Assembly (NCBI GenBank): GCA_002479255.1
Contig: DLMJ01000013.1
Span: forward strand, 124,001 to 188,000
Reading direction: 5' to 3'
Source: Candidatus Binatus soli
GTDB taxonomy: Bacteria > Desulfobacterota > Binatia > Binatales > Binataceae
Length of the DNA stretch: 64,000 nt
This document shows, piece after piece, positions 54,918 through 63,185 of this stretch. A model generated the notes under the pieces. It was not told where the DNA came from. It did not search any database and worked only from the letters and a program-made list of their open reading frames with translations. A program made the position numbers and the translations under genes. Each line of letters starts with the position of its first letter. Position 1 is the stretch's first letter.

Positions 54918-56444
54918 ATGACCAAAGGCACGCCACATCGCCGGATTCCAGTTCTCAAAGTACATCAATGGTTGGCTGGTTGGAACAAGATTGAATTTGC
55001 GCCGAAGGAGCATCGCAGCAAGCCTTCACCCGACTTTTATTTGTTCTCGCTTTCTGCTCAGGAGCTGCGCAGCCTTTCTGGAATCTCTCGACGGCAGGCG
55101 TCAAACGTAACTCCGCGGGGAATTGATTTGGGAATTCAACGGCAACACGATCCAGAACGGTCCAAGGAGATCGCACGCTTCGTAGAGTTCGGCTACCCTT
55201 GGTCGACTTTAAGCGAAGCAAAACGCAAAACCGAAGAGTACAATGACTTGCGAAAGCCCGGATGGCTGCCAACTGCGATTGTTATCAATATTTTGCGGAA
55301 AGCCGATGAACGGCACAAGGTAAAAGTCTCACCGGATGACATAATAACGCTGGAAGACGACCGCGATGGCTGCAATGTGATATTGCCATACGCGACATGG
55401 ACAAAGTCTTGGCACCCGTCGGCCATGCCTCCGCTTGAGGTAATCGACGGTCAACACAGGCTCTGGGCTTTCGAGAGCGACTCTGAAGCGGAGGAATTCG
55501 AAGTACCAGTCGTAGCTTTCCATGGTTTGGATATTAGCTGGCAGGCCTATCTGTTTTGGACAATCAACATCAAACCAAAGCGGATCAATGCCAGCCTCGC
55601 ATTTGATTTGTATCCACTACTCCGTACCGAAAATTGGCTCGATAGAGCTGAGGGGCACCCGATTTATAGAGAGACGCGCTCGCAGGAATTGACCGAGGCG
55701 CTATGGTCCAATTCCGAAAGCCCTTGGTACGATCGGATCAACATGCTTGGTGAGCGACAAAATAACTGGGTGTCGCAATCCGCGTGGATCAAAACATTGA
55801 TGGCAACATTCGTGAGGCCATGGGAAGGCCGTAGGAATAAAATGGGTGGTTTATTTGGCTCAAGGCTCGCGGAGGGCGGAGAGGTTTTAGGTTGGAGCCG
55901 TGCGCAGCAAGCTGCATTTCTGCTTTTCGCCTGGCAGGCACTTTACGCGGCAATTCATAATACGAAGAAGCCATGGGCAACTAATCTCCGCACTTTCCCA
56001 GAACGGCAATCTGGACTTGTTCCCGCAGGGGACGACGCTGCTTTCTATGGGGAGTATTCCATAATCGCGTCCGATCAGGGCGTGCGTGGCTATATGCACG
56101 TTCTAAATGATCTCTGCTTTATGCTGGCTGCCAAGCTCAAGCTAGATACGTGGCAACTCGAAAAAGCGGCCCCCGCGACCGACTCTAACGCTGTCTCCGC
56201 TGCTTACAAATCTATAAACAAGCAACCGGTTGCGGGCTTTGTGCAAGAGCTAGCGCAGAGCCTGGCGACGTTCGATTGGCGAACTAGCGCAACACCAGAT
56301 CTGCCAGAACCCGACCGAAGAGCTAAGCTCGTCTTTAGAGGCAGCAGCGGATACAAGGAGCTTCGTATCCAACTGCTCGAGCATCTCAAGGGCCATGCCG
56401 GCGACATAGGAAACACTTCCAAGCGGCTTCTCGGGCTTGTGTAA
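54918..56444 (+). CDS. DGQHR-domain (DndB-like) protein
   Basis: A 508-residue protein with the DGQHR motif as LEVIDGQHRLWAFESDSE (DGQHR at about 177-181) and the follow-up LFWTINIKPKRINASLAFDLYPLLR. These two blocks are characteristic of the DGQHR family that includes DndB, the regulator of phosphorothioate DNA modification. The fold is related to ParB/sulfiredoxin. An N-terminal LSAQELRSLSGISRRQ and a long helical C-terminus (from QAAFLLFAWQALYAAIHN) flank it. No other dnd or pbe genes are present, so this is not a complete Dnd system. The ATG is preceded by GGGGAG, and the partner gene begins 3 bp after the stop. GC is near 50%, well below neighbours. Probable role is DNA binding or nucleotide-dependent regulation in defence; this is inference. 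Confidence 0.85.
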   Translation: MTKGTPHRRIPVLKVHQWLAGWNKIEFAPKEHRSKPSPDFYLFSLSAQELRSLSGISRRQASNVTPRGIDLGIQRQHDPERSKEIARFVEFGYPWSTLSEAKRKTEEYNDLRKPGWLPTAIVINILRKADERHKVKVSPDDIITLEDDRDGCNVILPYATWTKSWHPSAMPPLEVIDGQHRLWAFESDSEAEEFEVPVVAFHGLDISWQAYLFWTINIKPKRINASLAFDLYPLLRTENWLDRAEGHPIYRETRSQELTEALWSNSESPWYDRINMLGERQNNWVSQSAWIKTLMATFVRPWEGRRNKMGGLFGSRLAEGGEVLGWSRAQQAAFLLFAWQALYAAIHNTKKPWATNLRTFPERQSGLVPAGDDAAFYGEYSIIASDQGVRGYMHVLNDLCFMLAAKLKLDTWQLEKAAPATDSNAVSAAYKSINKQPVAGFVQELAQSLATFDWRTSATPDLPEPDRRAKLVFRGSSGYKELRIQLLEHLKGHAGDIGNTSKRLLGLV

Positions 56445-56447
56445 GAC

Positions 56448-57794
56448 ATGCCACTCAATCCGCAAGACCGTGCTGCCATACAATCGCTATCGCGTGCAAA
56501 TGTTCAACAAACATTCGGCGGATTGAAGCGCTTTACCAAGAAATCGGTTTGGGTAGGGAAAAATAACCGTTACACTACAGACGTGATAAAACAAATTGCT
56601 TTGGAGACACGCACCGGGGCTCTCAACAATCCGCGACAGCTCTCGCAATACATTTCAGCTAGCTGCCTTCTCCACTGTAGCGATGGCTGGAGCTATCTCG
56701 GCAAGTCAATCTCAGCGCTTTTGCGGGGCGATCCACATAGGTCTCGTCACCTAGCTTACTATGCTGAACTTCGAGCAGCGATGTCGCTTCTAGCGTCAGT
56801 CGGCATCGGTGTTTTCAATAATCGGCACTTTGTCATCGATGCGCCTGACTCAGTCGTCCGTTTAAGAGGGAAATATCCGACGCACGAATTTGTATGGGAC
56901 TGTCTAGAGGCTTGGGGCGCCGATAATATGTCGGGCGATCTTTTCGCGAGGGTCGTTCGCCCGAATGGTCGAACTCTAGATGAGTGGTTGCAGCCCATCG
57001 GCGGTGGAAGCAAAGCAGCACCTCAAGCGAGGCAATGGTTCCTTCAATGGGGCATGGATTTGAAAATGCCTGTGGAAGACAAATCCGCCCGAAATGAGTC
57101 AAGCTATCGACCCGACGGCATGCCGGACTCTTGGTGCCTCGACACGTCGGATACGCTAAGGTTTACGCGCGAGATGTGGTCGGCGTTGGAGCCATCGGCA
57201 GCGTCGCGATTCGACACCATTGACCGCCATATTCTGCGAATAGCCGTGGAGTCGATATTCAAAGGGCAGACTCAGACCGCACCGTCGAAGGATCCAACCA
57301 GGTTCCGTAAGTTCGTGTCGCAGGTGGTCGAAGGTCAGGGTTTTTCAACTGAGACCGCCGCAAAGTGGGTTAGTTTCCTACATCGGCAGGAAGTTCCTGA
57401 CAATCTGAGCATTCTTGATTTGTCGCAACAGTCTTCGGAAATCCGTGCTACCAGCCACACCGCGATAGTAGCGAGGGCCGCACTACTGTTGCGTATCGCA
57501 TCAGGTTCGACGGTTGAGCTGCTCTCGTCGATTGGCTTCACCGCCGACTCTGTCTCATTCTGGTGGAAGGAAATCGGTTCAGCGCGAGGGCTCTGGGATG
57601 GCGAGAAGGGCGCCGATGGCCTGATTGATCTTTGGGCGGATATCAAACCGCTATTGCAAGATATTGATGATTTTCAACGAAGAACACAGACTGTGGATCA
57701 AACATTTTTCCGTGTTGGCAGCGATCTGGGCCACACTCTTGCGGGGCTTGGTAGTTTTGAGCGAGTGGCGATTTGGAGCTTGACCCCGAGTTAA
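56448..57794 (+). CDS. Unrecognised protein partnered with the DGQHR gene
   Basis: A 448-residue protein I cannot assign. It has no signal peptide or transmembrane helix. Near residue 95-135 the sequence HRSRHLAYYAELRAAMSLLAS is helical with paired Tyr and Arg, reminiscent of HEPN-type helices, followed by GIGVFNNRHFVID. The rest is mixed, with R/K-rich N-terminus (RFTKKSVWVGKNNRY), a Trp-rich region (QWFLQWGMDLKMP) and a helical C-terminus (DSVSFWWKEIG). No HEPN Rx4-6H active site is clear, so a nuclease call would be guesswork. It starts 3 bp after the DGQHR stop, so the two are almost certainly co-translated. Low GC, as in the partner, suggests joint acquisition. Best described as the unknown half of a two-gene DGQHR system. 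Confidence 0.75.
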   Translation: MPLNPQDRAAIQSLSRANVQQTFGGLKRFTKKSVWVGKNNRYTTDVIKQIALETRTGALNNPRQLSQYISASCLLHCSDGWSYLGKSISALLRGDPHRSRHLAYYAELRAAMSLLASVGIGVFNNRHFVIDAPDSVVRLRGKYPTHEFVWDCLEAWGADNMSGDLFARVVRPNGRTLDEWLQPIGGGSKAAPQARQWFLQWGMDLKMPVEDKSARNESSYRPDGMPDSWCLDTSDTLRFTREMWSALEPSAASRFDTIDRHILRIAVESIFKGQTQTAPSKDPTRFRKFVSQVVEGQGFSTETAAKWVSFLHRQEVPDNLSILDLSQQSSEIRATSHTAIVARAALLLRIASGSTVELLSSIGFTADSVSFWWKEIGSARGLWDGEKGADGLIDLWADIKPLLQDIDDFQRRTQTVDQTFFRVGSDLGHTLAGLGSFERVAIWSLTPS

Positions 57795-57813
57795 GAAGGG
57801 TGTCGGCGGTTGT

Positions 57814-57999
57814 CTAGTGCGTGGTCACGAGGTGCCCCGTTTTCGCTTTCGCGTCGAACGGCCGTATGCGGATTTCGACGGTGCGGCCTAGCGCCATCAG
57901 CCAAGCAGTGAGCCGGTCGATGGTCACGCTCTCCATGCGCCCACGCAGCACCTTTGACAGTGTAGGCTGACCCGTCCCGCAGCGGCGCGCGGCCTCCAA
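57814..57999 (-). pseudogene. 5'-truncated XRE/HigA-type antitoxin-like gene
   Basis: The minus-strand frame from TTG 57999 to the TAG at 57816-57814 encodes 61 residues: EAARRCGTGQPTLSKVLRGRMESVTIDRL ... LMALGRTVEIRIRPF. This is the second half of an XRE/COG5606-type helix-turn-helix (recognition helix QPTLSKVLRGR, then the dimer strand VEIRIRP). The first helices, normally about 30 residues ending in RxLTQ, are missing: the frame has a TGA just upstream (about 58009-58011). No matching toxin is left next to it. It probably is a remnant of a toxin-antitoxin or regulator gene that lost its 5' end. Confidence 0.6.
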
Positions 58000-58105
58000 A
58001 TCTTTTCAAGTCGCCGTGGCGGATGCCGGCATTGCGTGCCGCGAAGGGGCGCGATGGATCAGGGGGCCGGGGGCGGCTAACCTTGTAGCCGAGGCGGCAT
58101 CACTG

Positions 58106-60565
58106 ATGGGTGGCGGACGGCGGGCGCAATCGAAAGCGAATCCCGGCAAAAGGAAACGCCATGAATGGCGAATTCGCGGATGGCGCGTGCGCAATCTCGC
58201 CGCCGGCGCATTCCTCTTCGTCTTCTTCGCGTTGGGATTCTATCTCGCACAACTGTACGGCGAGATCTCCGCGCTGATCGAGCAGCGGCGCGCCGCGCTC
58301 ACCTCCGCGATCTTCTCCGCGCCGTTCCCGATCCGCCCCGGCGACGACCTCGAACGGGTTGGACTGCTCGACCGGCTGGCGCAGTTGAGCTACTCGCAGG
58401 TGGCGGCGGCTAATGCTCCGGGCGAGTACACCCGCGCGCCGGATGCGATCGCGATTTACCTGCGATCGTTTCACGCCCGTGCGAAGGAGTATCCCGCCGA
58501 AATGGTGCGCGTCGGCCTGGACGGCGGGCGTATCGCGGGCGTTGCCGACTCGTTCGGCGTGGCCAAGTCCGACGCGATGCTTGAGCCTGAGGTGATCGGC
58601 CGGCTGCTGCCCGGTGCGCCCGCCGAACGGGTCGAGGTCCAGTTGGACCAGCTGAAGACATATTTGGTCAAAGGGCTGCTCGCCAACGAAGATCGCTTTT
58701 TCTACTACCATCCGGGAATCGATCCGATCCGTATCGTCGAGGCCGCAATTTCCGACCTCCGCGCGCATCGCCTCGTCCAGGGCGCCAGCACGCTCACGCA
58801 GCAACTGGCGCGGACCTTCATGGAACGCCACGAGCGCAGCTTCAGCCGCAAGCTGCGCGAACTTGCCGTCGCCGCGGTGCTCGAAATCCGGCTGCGCAAG
58901 AGTGAGATCCTCGAGCGCTACATCAACGACGTGCCGATGGGCGAGTATGAGGGCACGCCGATCGACGGGATGCCTCAGGCGGCGCGATATTTCTTCGCCA
59001 AGGACCTGGCCGAGGTAACGCCCGCGGAGGCCGCAACGCTGATCGGAATGATCCAGGCGCCGACGCTGTACGATCCGCGCCGTCATCCCGACGCATGCCG
59101 CAAGCGGCGCGACATGGTGCTCGGAGTGATGAAGCGGGCCGGCGCGATCGACGACGCCACCTACGCGGCCGCCGTTGCCGCGCCGATTCAAATCACCAAG
59201 CCGCCGGGACTGCGCCGCGCGCCGTACTTCACCGACTATGTGACCGCGTTCGTAGCCAGGATTCCCGGCTTCGACGGCCATCTTGAGGGACTCAAGGTTT
59301 ACACGACGCTCGACACCGAACTTCAAAGCGACGCCGTCGACGCGGTCACGGAAAATATCGCTCAGCTCGAAAAGAACCATCGCCGCCTGCGCCGCACGAA
59401 GATCGACGGCAGGATGCAGACTTCGCTGGTCGCGCTGGACGCCGACAGTGGCGCCATCCGCGCGATGATTGGCGGGCGCGACTACTCTGAGAGCCAGTTT
59501 AATCGCGCCGCCAACGCCGAGCGCCAGCCCGGGTCGGCATTCAAGCCGATTGTCTATCTGGCCGCGCTCGATCCCGATCGCGCTCCGTTCTCGCCGCCGC
59601 TCACGCTGGCGTCCACGCTGCCCGACGAGCCGATGACGTTCAACGGATGGACGCCCGCGAACTACGAGCGCAATTATCAACCGCAAGTGACGGTAGCGCA
59701 GGCGTTGTTCGAATCGCTCAACGTGCCGACTGCGTACGTCGGCAGCCGGCTTGGCGCCGCGACTATAGTTCGCACGGCGCATGAAATGGGCATCCACGAG
59801 AATCTTCCCGCAGTGCTGCCGATTTCGATTGGCGCCGACGAGACCACGTTGCTCGAGCTCACCTCCGCCTACCAGGTTTTTGCGACCGAGGGTCTGCAGT
59901 CGCCGCCGTACGCCGTCGAGGCGGTCGTCGATGCCAAGGGCCATCTGATCTACCATCACGCGTCCGAAGGGAATCGCGTGATTCGTCCCGCCGTCGCGTA
60001 TTTGATCACCGGCGCACTCAAAGCCGTACTGCGTTATGGAACCGGCGCGAGCGCGGGCCGGATGGGGCTGGATTTTCCGGCGGCGGGCAAGACCGGCACG
60101 ACACAGGACTACAAGGACGCGTACTTCATCGGCTACACGCCGGCGATAGTTTGCGGCGTTTGGGTCGGCTTCGACGAACCCGAGAGCCTGGGATTGACGG
60201 GAGCGCAGGCGGCGCTGCCCGCGTGGGTTCAGTTCATGCAGGATGCGGCGCCGGCGGATCCGGAAGATTTTACCGAGCCGTCGGGAATTACGATGGCCAC
60301 GATCGATCCCGAATCCGGCGGTCTTGCGACGTCGGCGTGCCCCCGCCAAGTCTCGCTGCCATTCCTGATCGGCACCGAGCCGACGCAGATGTGTCGGCTG
60401 CACGGCGGAATGTTTGCGAGCGCGCATCCGTATCCGCCAGGGTCGGCTACGATGCCACCAGCGCCGGCGTTCGCGCCGCCCGCGCCGGGCGCGTCGCCGA
60501 GTCCTTCTTCATCCGACGTATTCAGCGCGGTCGGAAGGTTTTTTCGCGGGATTTTCGCCCACTGA
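58106..60565 (+). CDS. Bifunctional penicillin-binding protein 1 (class A)
   Basis: An 819-residue class A PBP that polymerises and cross-links peptidoglycan. Layout: a basic cytoplasmic tail and membrane helix (about 27-50, LAAGAFLFVFFALGFYLAQL), a UB2H-like spacer, then the GT51 glycosyltransferase with NEDRFFYYHPGID near 192 and VQGASTLTQQLARTFMERHE. The transpeptidase follows: GSAFKP near 477 (catalytic Ser), ESLN near 540 (SxN) and KTGTTQDYKD near 661 (KTG). It is closest in layout to PBP1B. ATG at 58106 is chosen by domain position; GTG at 58016 is in frame but not protein-like. A Pro/Ala-rich tail ends the protein. Confidence 0.93.
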   Translation: MGGGRRAQSKANPGKRKRHEWRIRGWRVRNLAAGAFLFVFFALGFYLAQLYGEISALIEQRRAALTSAIFSAPFPIRPGDDLERVGLLDRLAQLSYSQVAAANAPGEYTRAPDAIAIYLRSFHARAKEYPAEMVRVGLDGGRIAGVADSFGVAKSDAMLEPEVIGRLLPGAPAERVEVQLDQLKTYLVKGLLANEDRFFYYHPGIDPIRIVEAAISDLRAHRLVQGASTLTQQLARTFMERHERSFSRKLRELAVAAVLEIRLRKSEILERYINDVPMGEYEGTPIDGMPQAARYFFAKDLAEVTPAEAATLIGMIQAPTLYDPRRHPDACRKRRDMVLGVMKRAGAIDDATYAAAVAAPIQITKPPGLRRAPYFTDYVTAFVARIPGFDGHLEGLKVYTTLDTELQSDAVDAVTENIAQLEKNHRRLRRTKIDGRMQTSLVALDADSGAIRAMIGGRDYSESQFNRAANAERQPGSAFKPIVYLAALDPDRAPFSPPLTLASTLPDEPMTFNGWTPANYERNYQPQVTVAQALFESLNVPTAYVGSRLGAATIVRTAHEMGIHENLPAVLPISIGADETTLLELTSAYQVFATEGLQSPPYAVEAVVDAKGHLIYHHASEGNRVIRPAVAYLITGALKAVLRYGTGASAGRMGLDFPAAGKTGTTQDYKDAYFIGYTPAIVCGVWVGFDEPESLGLTGAQAALPAWVQFMQDAAPADPEDFTEPSGITMATIDPESGGLATSACPRQVSLPFLIGTEPTQMCRLHGGMFASAHPYPPGSATMPPAPAFAPPAPGASPSPSSSDVFSAVGRFFRGIFAH

Positions 60566-60705
60566 TTGACACGGGTTGACACGAGCGCCCGATCAATGAA
60601 TCCTTATTTGCCTGAAACTTTTTCGCCCGCGATTCGTCTAATCGGGTGCTTGGGGCGCCTCTAATCCCATCTGATGCCCGTGAATGCGGCGGCTTTAGCG
60701 GGTGA

Positions 60706-62157
60706 ATGCCGAGTTCTCAGAGCCGAGGACGTTTGCAAAAGCATCTGCATACCAGCCCCCGATGGGCACGAAGTGCGCTCGCAGGACTGGCCCTCGTTGG
60801 ACTGATCGGCCTGCTCGCGGCGAGCGGATGCATTAACGGCGAGAGTATCGAATCGCCCTCCCACGACGGATTCGTGGCGGACGATTCTGCCGCCGGCAGC
60901 GCTTACTCGCGCGGCCATCAGGCCGCAATTCACAACCTCAAGGCCGCGATTCCCGCGGCGGGTGACGTGTTGATCGCGGGCGGCGCGGACGCGTCGAATC
61001 GAAGTCTCGCGGCCGCGGAGTTCTACGATCCGTCGGCGGGGCGGTTCGTCGTGACCGGCAGCGCGGGGTCGAGCCGCGCGGGCGCATCGGCGGCGGCGCT
61101 GTCGGCGACCCAGGTGATGCTCGACGGCGGCTTCAGCGGGAGCGCCGCGATAAAGAATTTTTCGCTCACTCTGGAAGGCGACGTGCTGAGCGGCGCAGAG
61201 ATTTTCGACGAGGCGACCGGCGCGTTCTCACCGGCGGGCAAGATGGCCGCGCCGCGGCTGGGCTCTACCGCGACTGCGCTCAACAATTCCAATGGCGAAA
61301 TCCTGGTCGTCGGAGGCCAGGACAATTTAGGCAACGTGCTCGATACCGCGGAGCTGTACGATCCCGCCGCGCGCAAGTTCATCGCGGTCACCAACACGAT
61401 GAGCGATCGGCGCATGTTTCACACTGCAACGCTGCTGCTCAGCGGCAAAGTGCTGGTGGCGGGGGGAGCGACCAATCTATCCGGCGACACGACCAGCTCC
61501 GCCGACATTTACGATCCCGCATCGAACTCGTTTACCCCGGCGATCTTCCCGATGGACCATCAGCGCGCGGCGCATACCGCGACGCTGTTTACCAGCGGCC
61601 CGCTGGCCGGCAAGGTCCTGATAACGGGGGGAGTCGGCGGCTCGAGCTTTTTTTTCAAGGACAGCAGCGCGGAGATCTACGATCCCGCCTCGCAGGAATT
61701 CATTCTGCTCTCGACTTTCATGAACGAGCCGCGCTCGCTCCACACTGCCACGCTGCTCGAGGACGGGAGCGTGCTGCTCGCGGGCGGATTCAGCGGCTCG
61801 GTGGCAGTCTCGGGCGGCGTGCTATCGGGCGCGTCGGGATTGACCAGCAATTCGGCTGAGACGTTCGATCCGAACACCGGGGATTTCACTTGCGTCGGCG
61901 GATTCAACACCGAAACGACCCGATGCAATCAATCGATGAGCGTTGCGCGCGCGGGACATACCGCAACGTTGCTCGCGACCGGGCCGACCCCGCATCGCGT
62001 GCTGATCGCCGGTGGAATAGGGGCCGCCGATCCAGCTGCCCACGGCGCGGTGCTCCGCAGCGCGGATCTGTTCAATCCCGCGGGGGGCGGCAGCTTCAGC
62101 GCGACGGGCGCGATGTCCAATCCGCGGGCGCTCCACACCGCAACGTTGCTCCGCTAG
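60706..62157 (+). CDS. Kelch-repeat lipoprotein
   Basis: A 483-residue exported protein. The N-terminal signal segment ALAGLALVGLIGLLAASGC ends with Cys42 in a lipobox-like site. About seven to eight Kelch blades follow, with the repeated AELYDPAARKF / HTATLLLSGKVLVAGGATN pattern. Bacterial Kelch proteins of this type fold as beta-propellers at the cell surface; the ligand is unknown. Together with the NHL-repeat protein at 14.4 kb it shows this genome's taste for exported propellers. The gene is convergent with the sulfite-oxidase-like gene 23 bp away. Confidence 0.85.
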   Translation: MPSSQSRGRLQKHLHTSPRWARSALAGLALVGLIGLLAASGCINGESIESPSHDGFVADDSAAGSAYSRGHQAAIHNLKAAIPAAGDVLIAGGADASNRSLAAAEFYDPSAGRFVVTGSAGSSRAGASAAALSATQVMLDGGFSGSAAIKNFSLTLEGDVLSGAEIFDEATGAFSPAGKMAAPRLGSTATALNNSNGEILVVGGQDNLGNVLDTAELYDPAARKFIAVTNTMSDRRMFHTATLLLSGKVLVAGGATNLSGDTTSSADIYDPASNSFTPAIFPMDHQRAAHTATLFTSGPLAGKVLITGGVGGSSFFFKDSSAEIYDPASQEFILLSTFMNEPRSLHTATLLEDGSVLLAGGFSGSVAVSGGVLSGASGLTSNSAETFDPNTGDFTCVGGFNTETTRCNQSMSVARAGHTATLLATGPTPHRVLIAGGIGAADPAAHGAVLRSADLFNPAGGGSFSATGAMSNPRALHTATLLR

Positions 62158-62180
62158 CAGCGGATTCTTTTCAGACATTT

Positions 62181-63185
62181 TCAGACACTCGTCACTTCGA
62201 GCGCGAGCCGCGCCTGCCCGCTCATGCCACTGCCGGTCTGCGGATCGGTCGGGGGCTGAGCGACGCCGCCGCCGTCGCTCGCGCGCACGCGAATCATGAA
62301 ATCGCCCGGGGCCTGGGGCGCGAAGCGATACTTCCATATCGTCCACACGTACGGCGAGCTGTTCGCGACGAGTTGCGCGTTGTGCCACGTGACGCCGTCG
62401 TCCGACGACACCTCGACGCGCTTGATTCCCGACGGGCCCGCCAGCGCCCATCCATAAATATCCACCGGCGCCGTCACTTTGGCCTTTCGATCGAAGATCG
62501 ACAGCAGGCCGCCTTCGACGCGCGGCGAGAAGAAGCCCGAGTTGACCTTGCGCCAGCAGGTATCGCTCCATCCGCGAACCTCCCAGTAGCCGGGGATTTC
62601 GTGGTCGGCGAATTCGAGCTCGATGATCCACTTGGGCTGTTTCATCCCGTACTTTCCCGGAATGAAAATTCTGAGCGGATAGCCGTGCTCGGCGGGGAGC
62701 GGTTCGCCGTTCATGAGGTACGGCAGAAAATTTTCCTCGCGCATCAGTTCGTCGACGGGCAGCACCGTGTGAAAACCGTCAGCCCCGCGCATCGCGACGA
62801 ACCTGGCTCCCCGCTTGACGCGCGCGCGCTCCAGGAGCGGCCGTAATTGCACGCCGGTCCAGTTGGCGTTGCTGATAGCGGTGCCGTCGGGCGGGTTCGA
62901 GATGCATTCGAGCGTCAGCATCTCATCGATTTTCGGCAGCTTGCGAATATCCGCGTAGGAAAATTGCAGCGGATTTTCCACCAGGCCCTTGATGCTGAAG
63001 CGCCACGAATTGACGTCCACGGCCGGCGTACTTCCGTACGACGTCACGTAAAAATCCGAGTTCGGCGTCGGCCCGCCGAATTTCGGTGGCGCCGCGGCTG
63101 CGCGCGCGATTCGCCTGCCCAGCGGGATACCTGCCAGCGCGATCGCGGCGCCCGACGCGATCAGGATTTTTCTGCGCGTGATCAT
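62181..63185 (-). CDS. Sulfite-oxidase-like molybdopterin enzyme, Tat-exported
   Basis: A 334-residue molybdenum enzyme of the sulfite oxidase / YedY family. TLECISNPPDG with Cys94 is the Mo-coordinating cysteine. GYPLRIFIPGKYGMKQPKWI is the C-terminal side of the molybdopterin domain, and the dimerisation domain (GWALAGPSGIKRVEVSSDDG) follows. The N-terminus MITRRKILIASGAAIALAG carries the RRK of a Tat signal. No heme domain is fused, so electrons would pass to a separate carrier. ATG at 63185 overlaps the stop of the upstream trmI gene (63184-63182) by 3 bp, and longer frames upstream are not conserved. Reductase versus oxidase activity cannot be told. Confidence 0.9.
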   Translation of the reverse strand: MITRRKILIASGAAIALAGIPLGRRIARAAAAPPKFGGPTPNSDFYVTSYGSTPAVDVNSWRFSIKGLVENPLQFSYADIRKLPKIDEMLTLECISNPPDGTAISNANWTGVQLRPLLERARVKRGARFVAMRGADGFHTVLPVDELMREENFLPYLMNGEPLPAEHGYPLRIFIPGKYGMKQPKWIIELEFADHEIPGYWEVRGWSDTCWRKVNSGFFSPRVEGGLLSIFDRKAKVTAPVDIYGWALAGPSGIKRVEVSSDDGVTWHNAQLVANSSPYVWTIWKYRFAPQAPGDFMIRVRASDGGGVAQPPTDPQTGSGMSGQARLALEVTSV

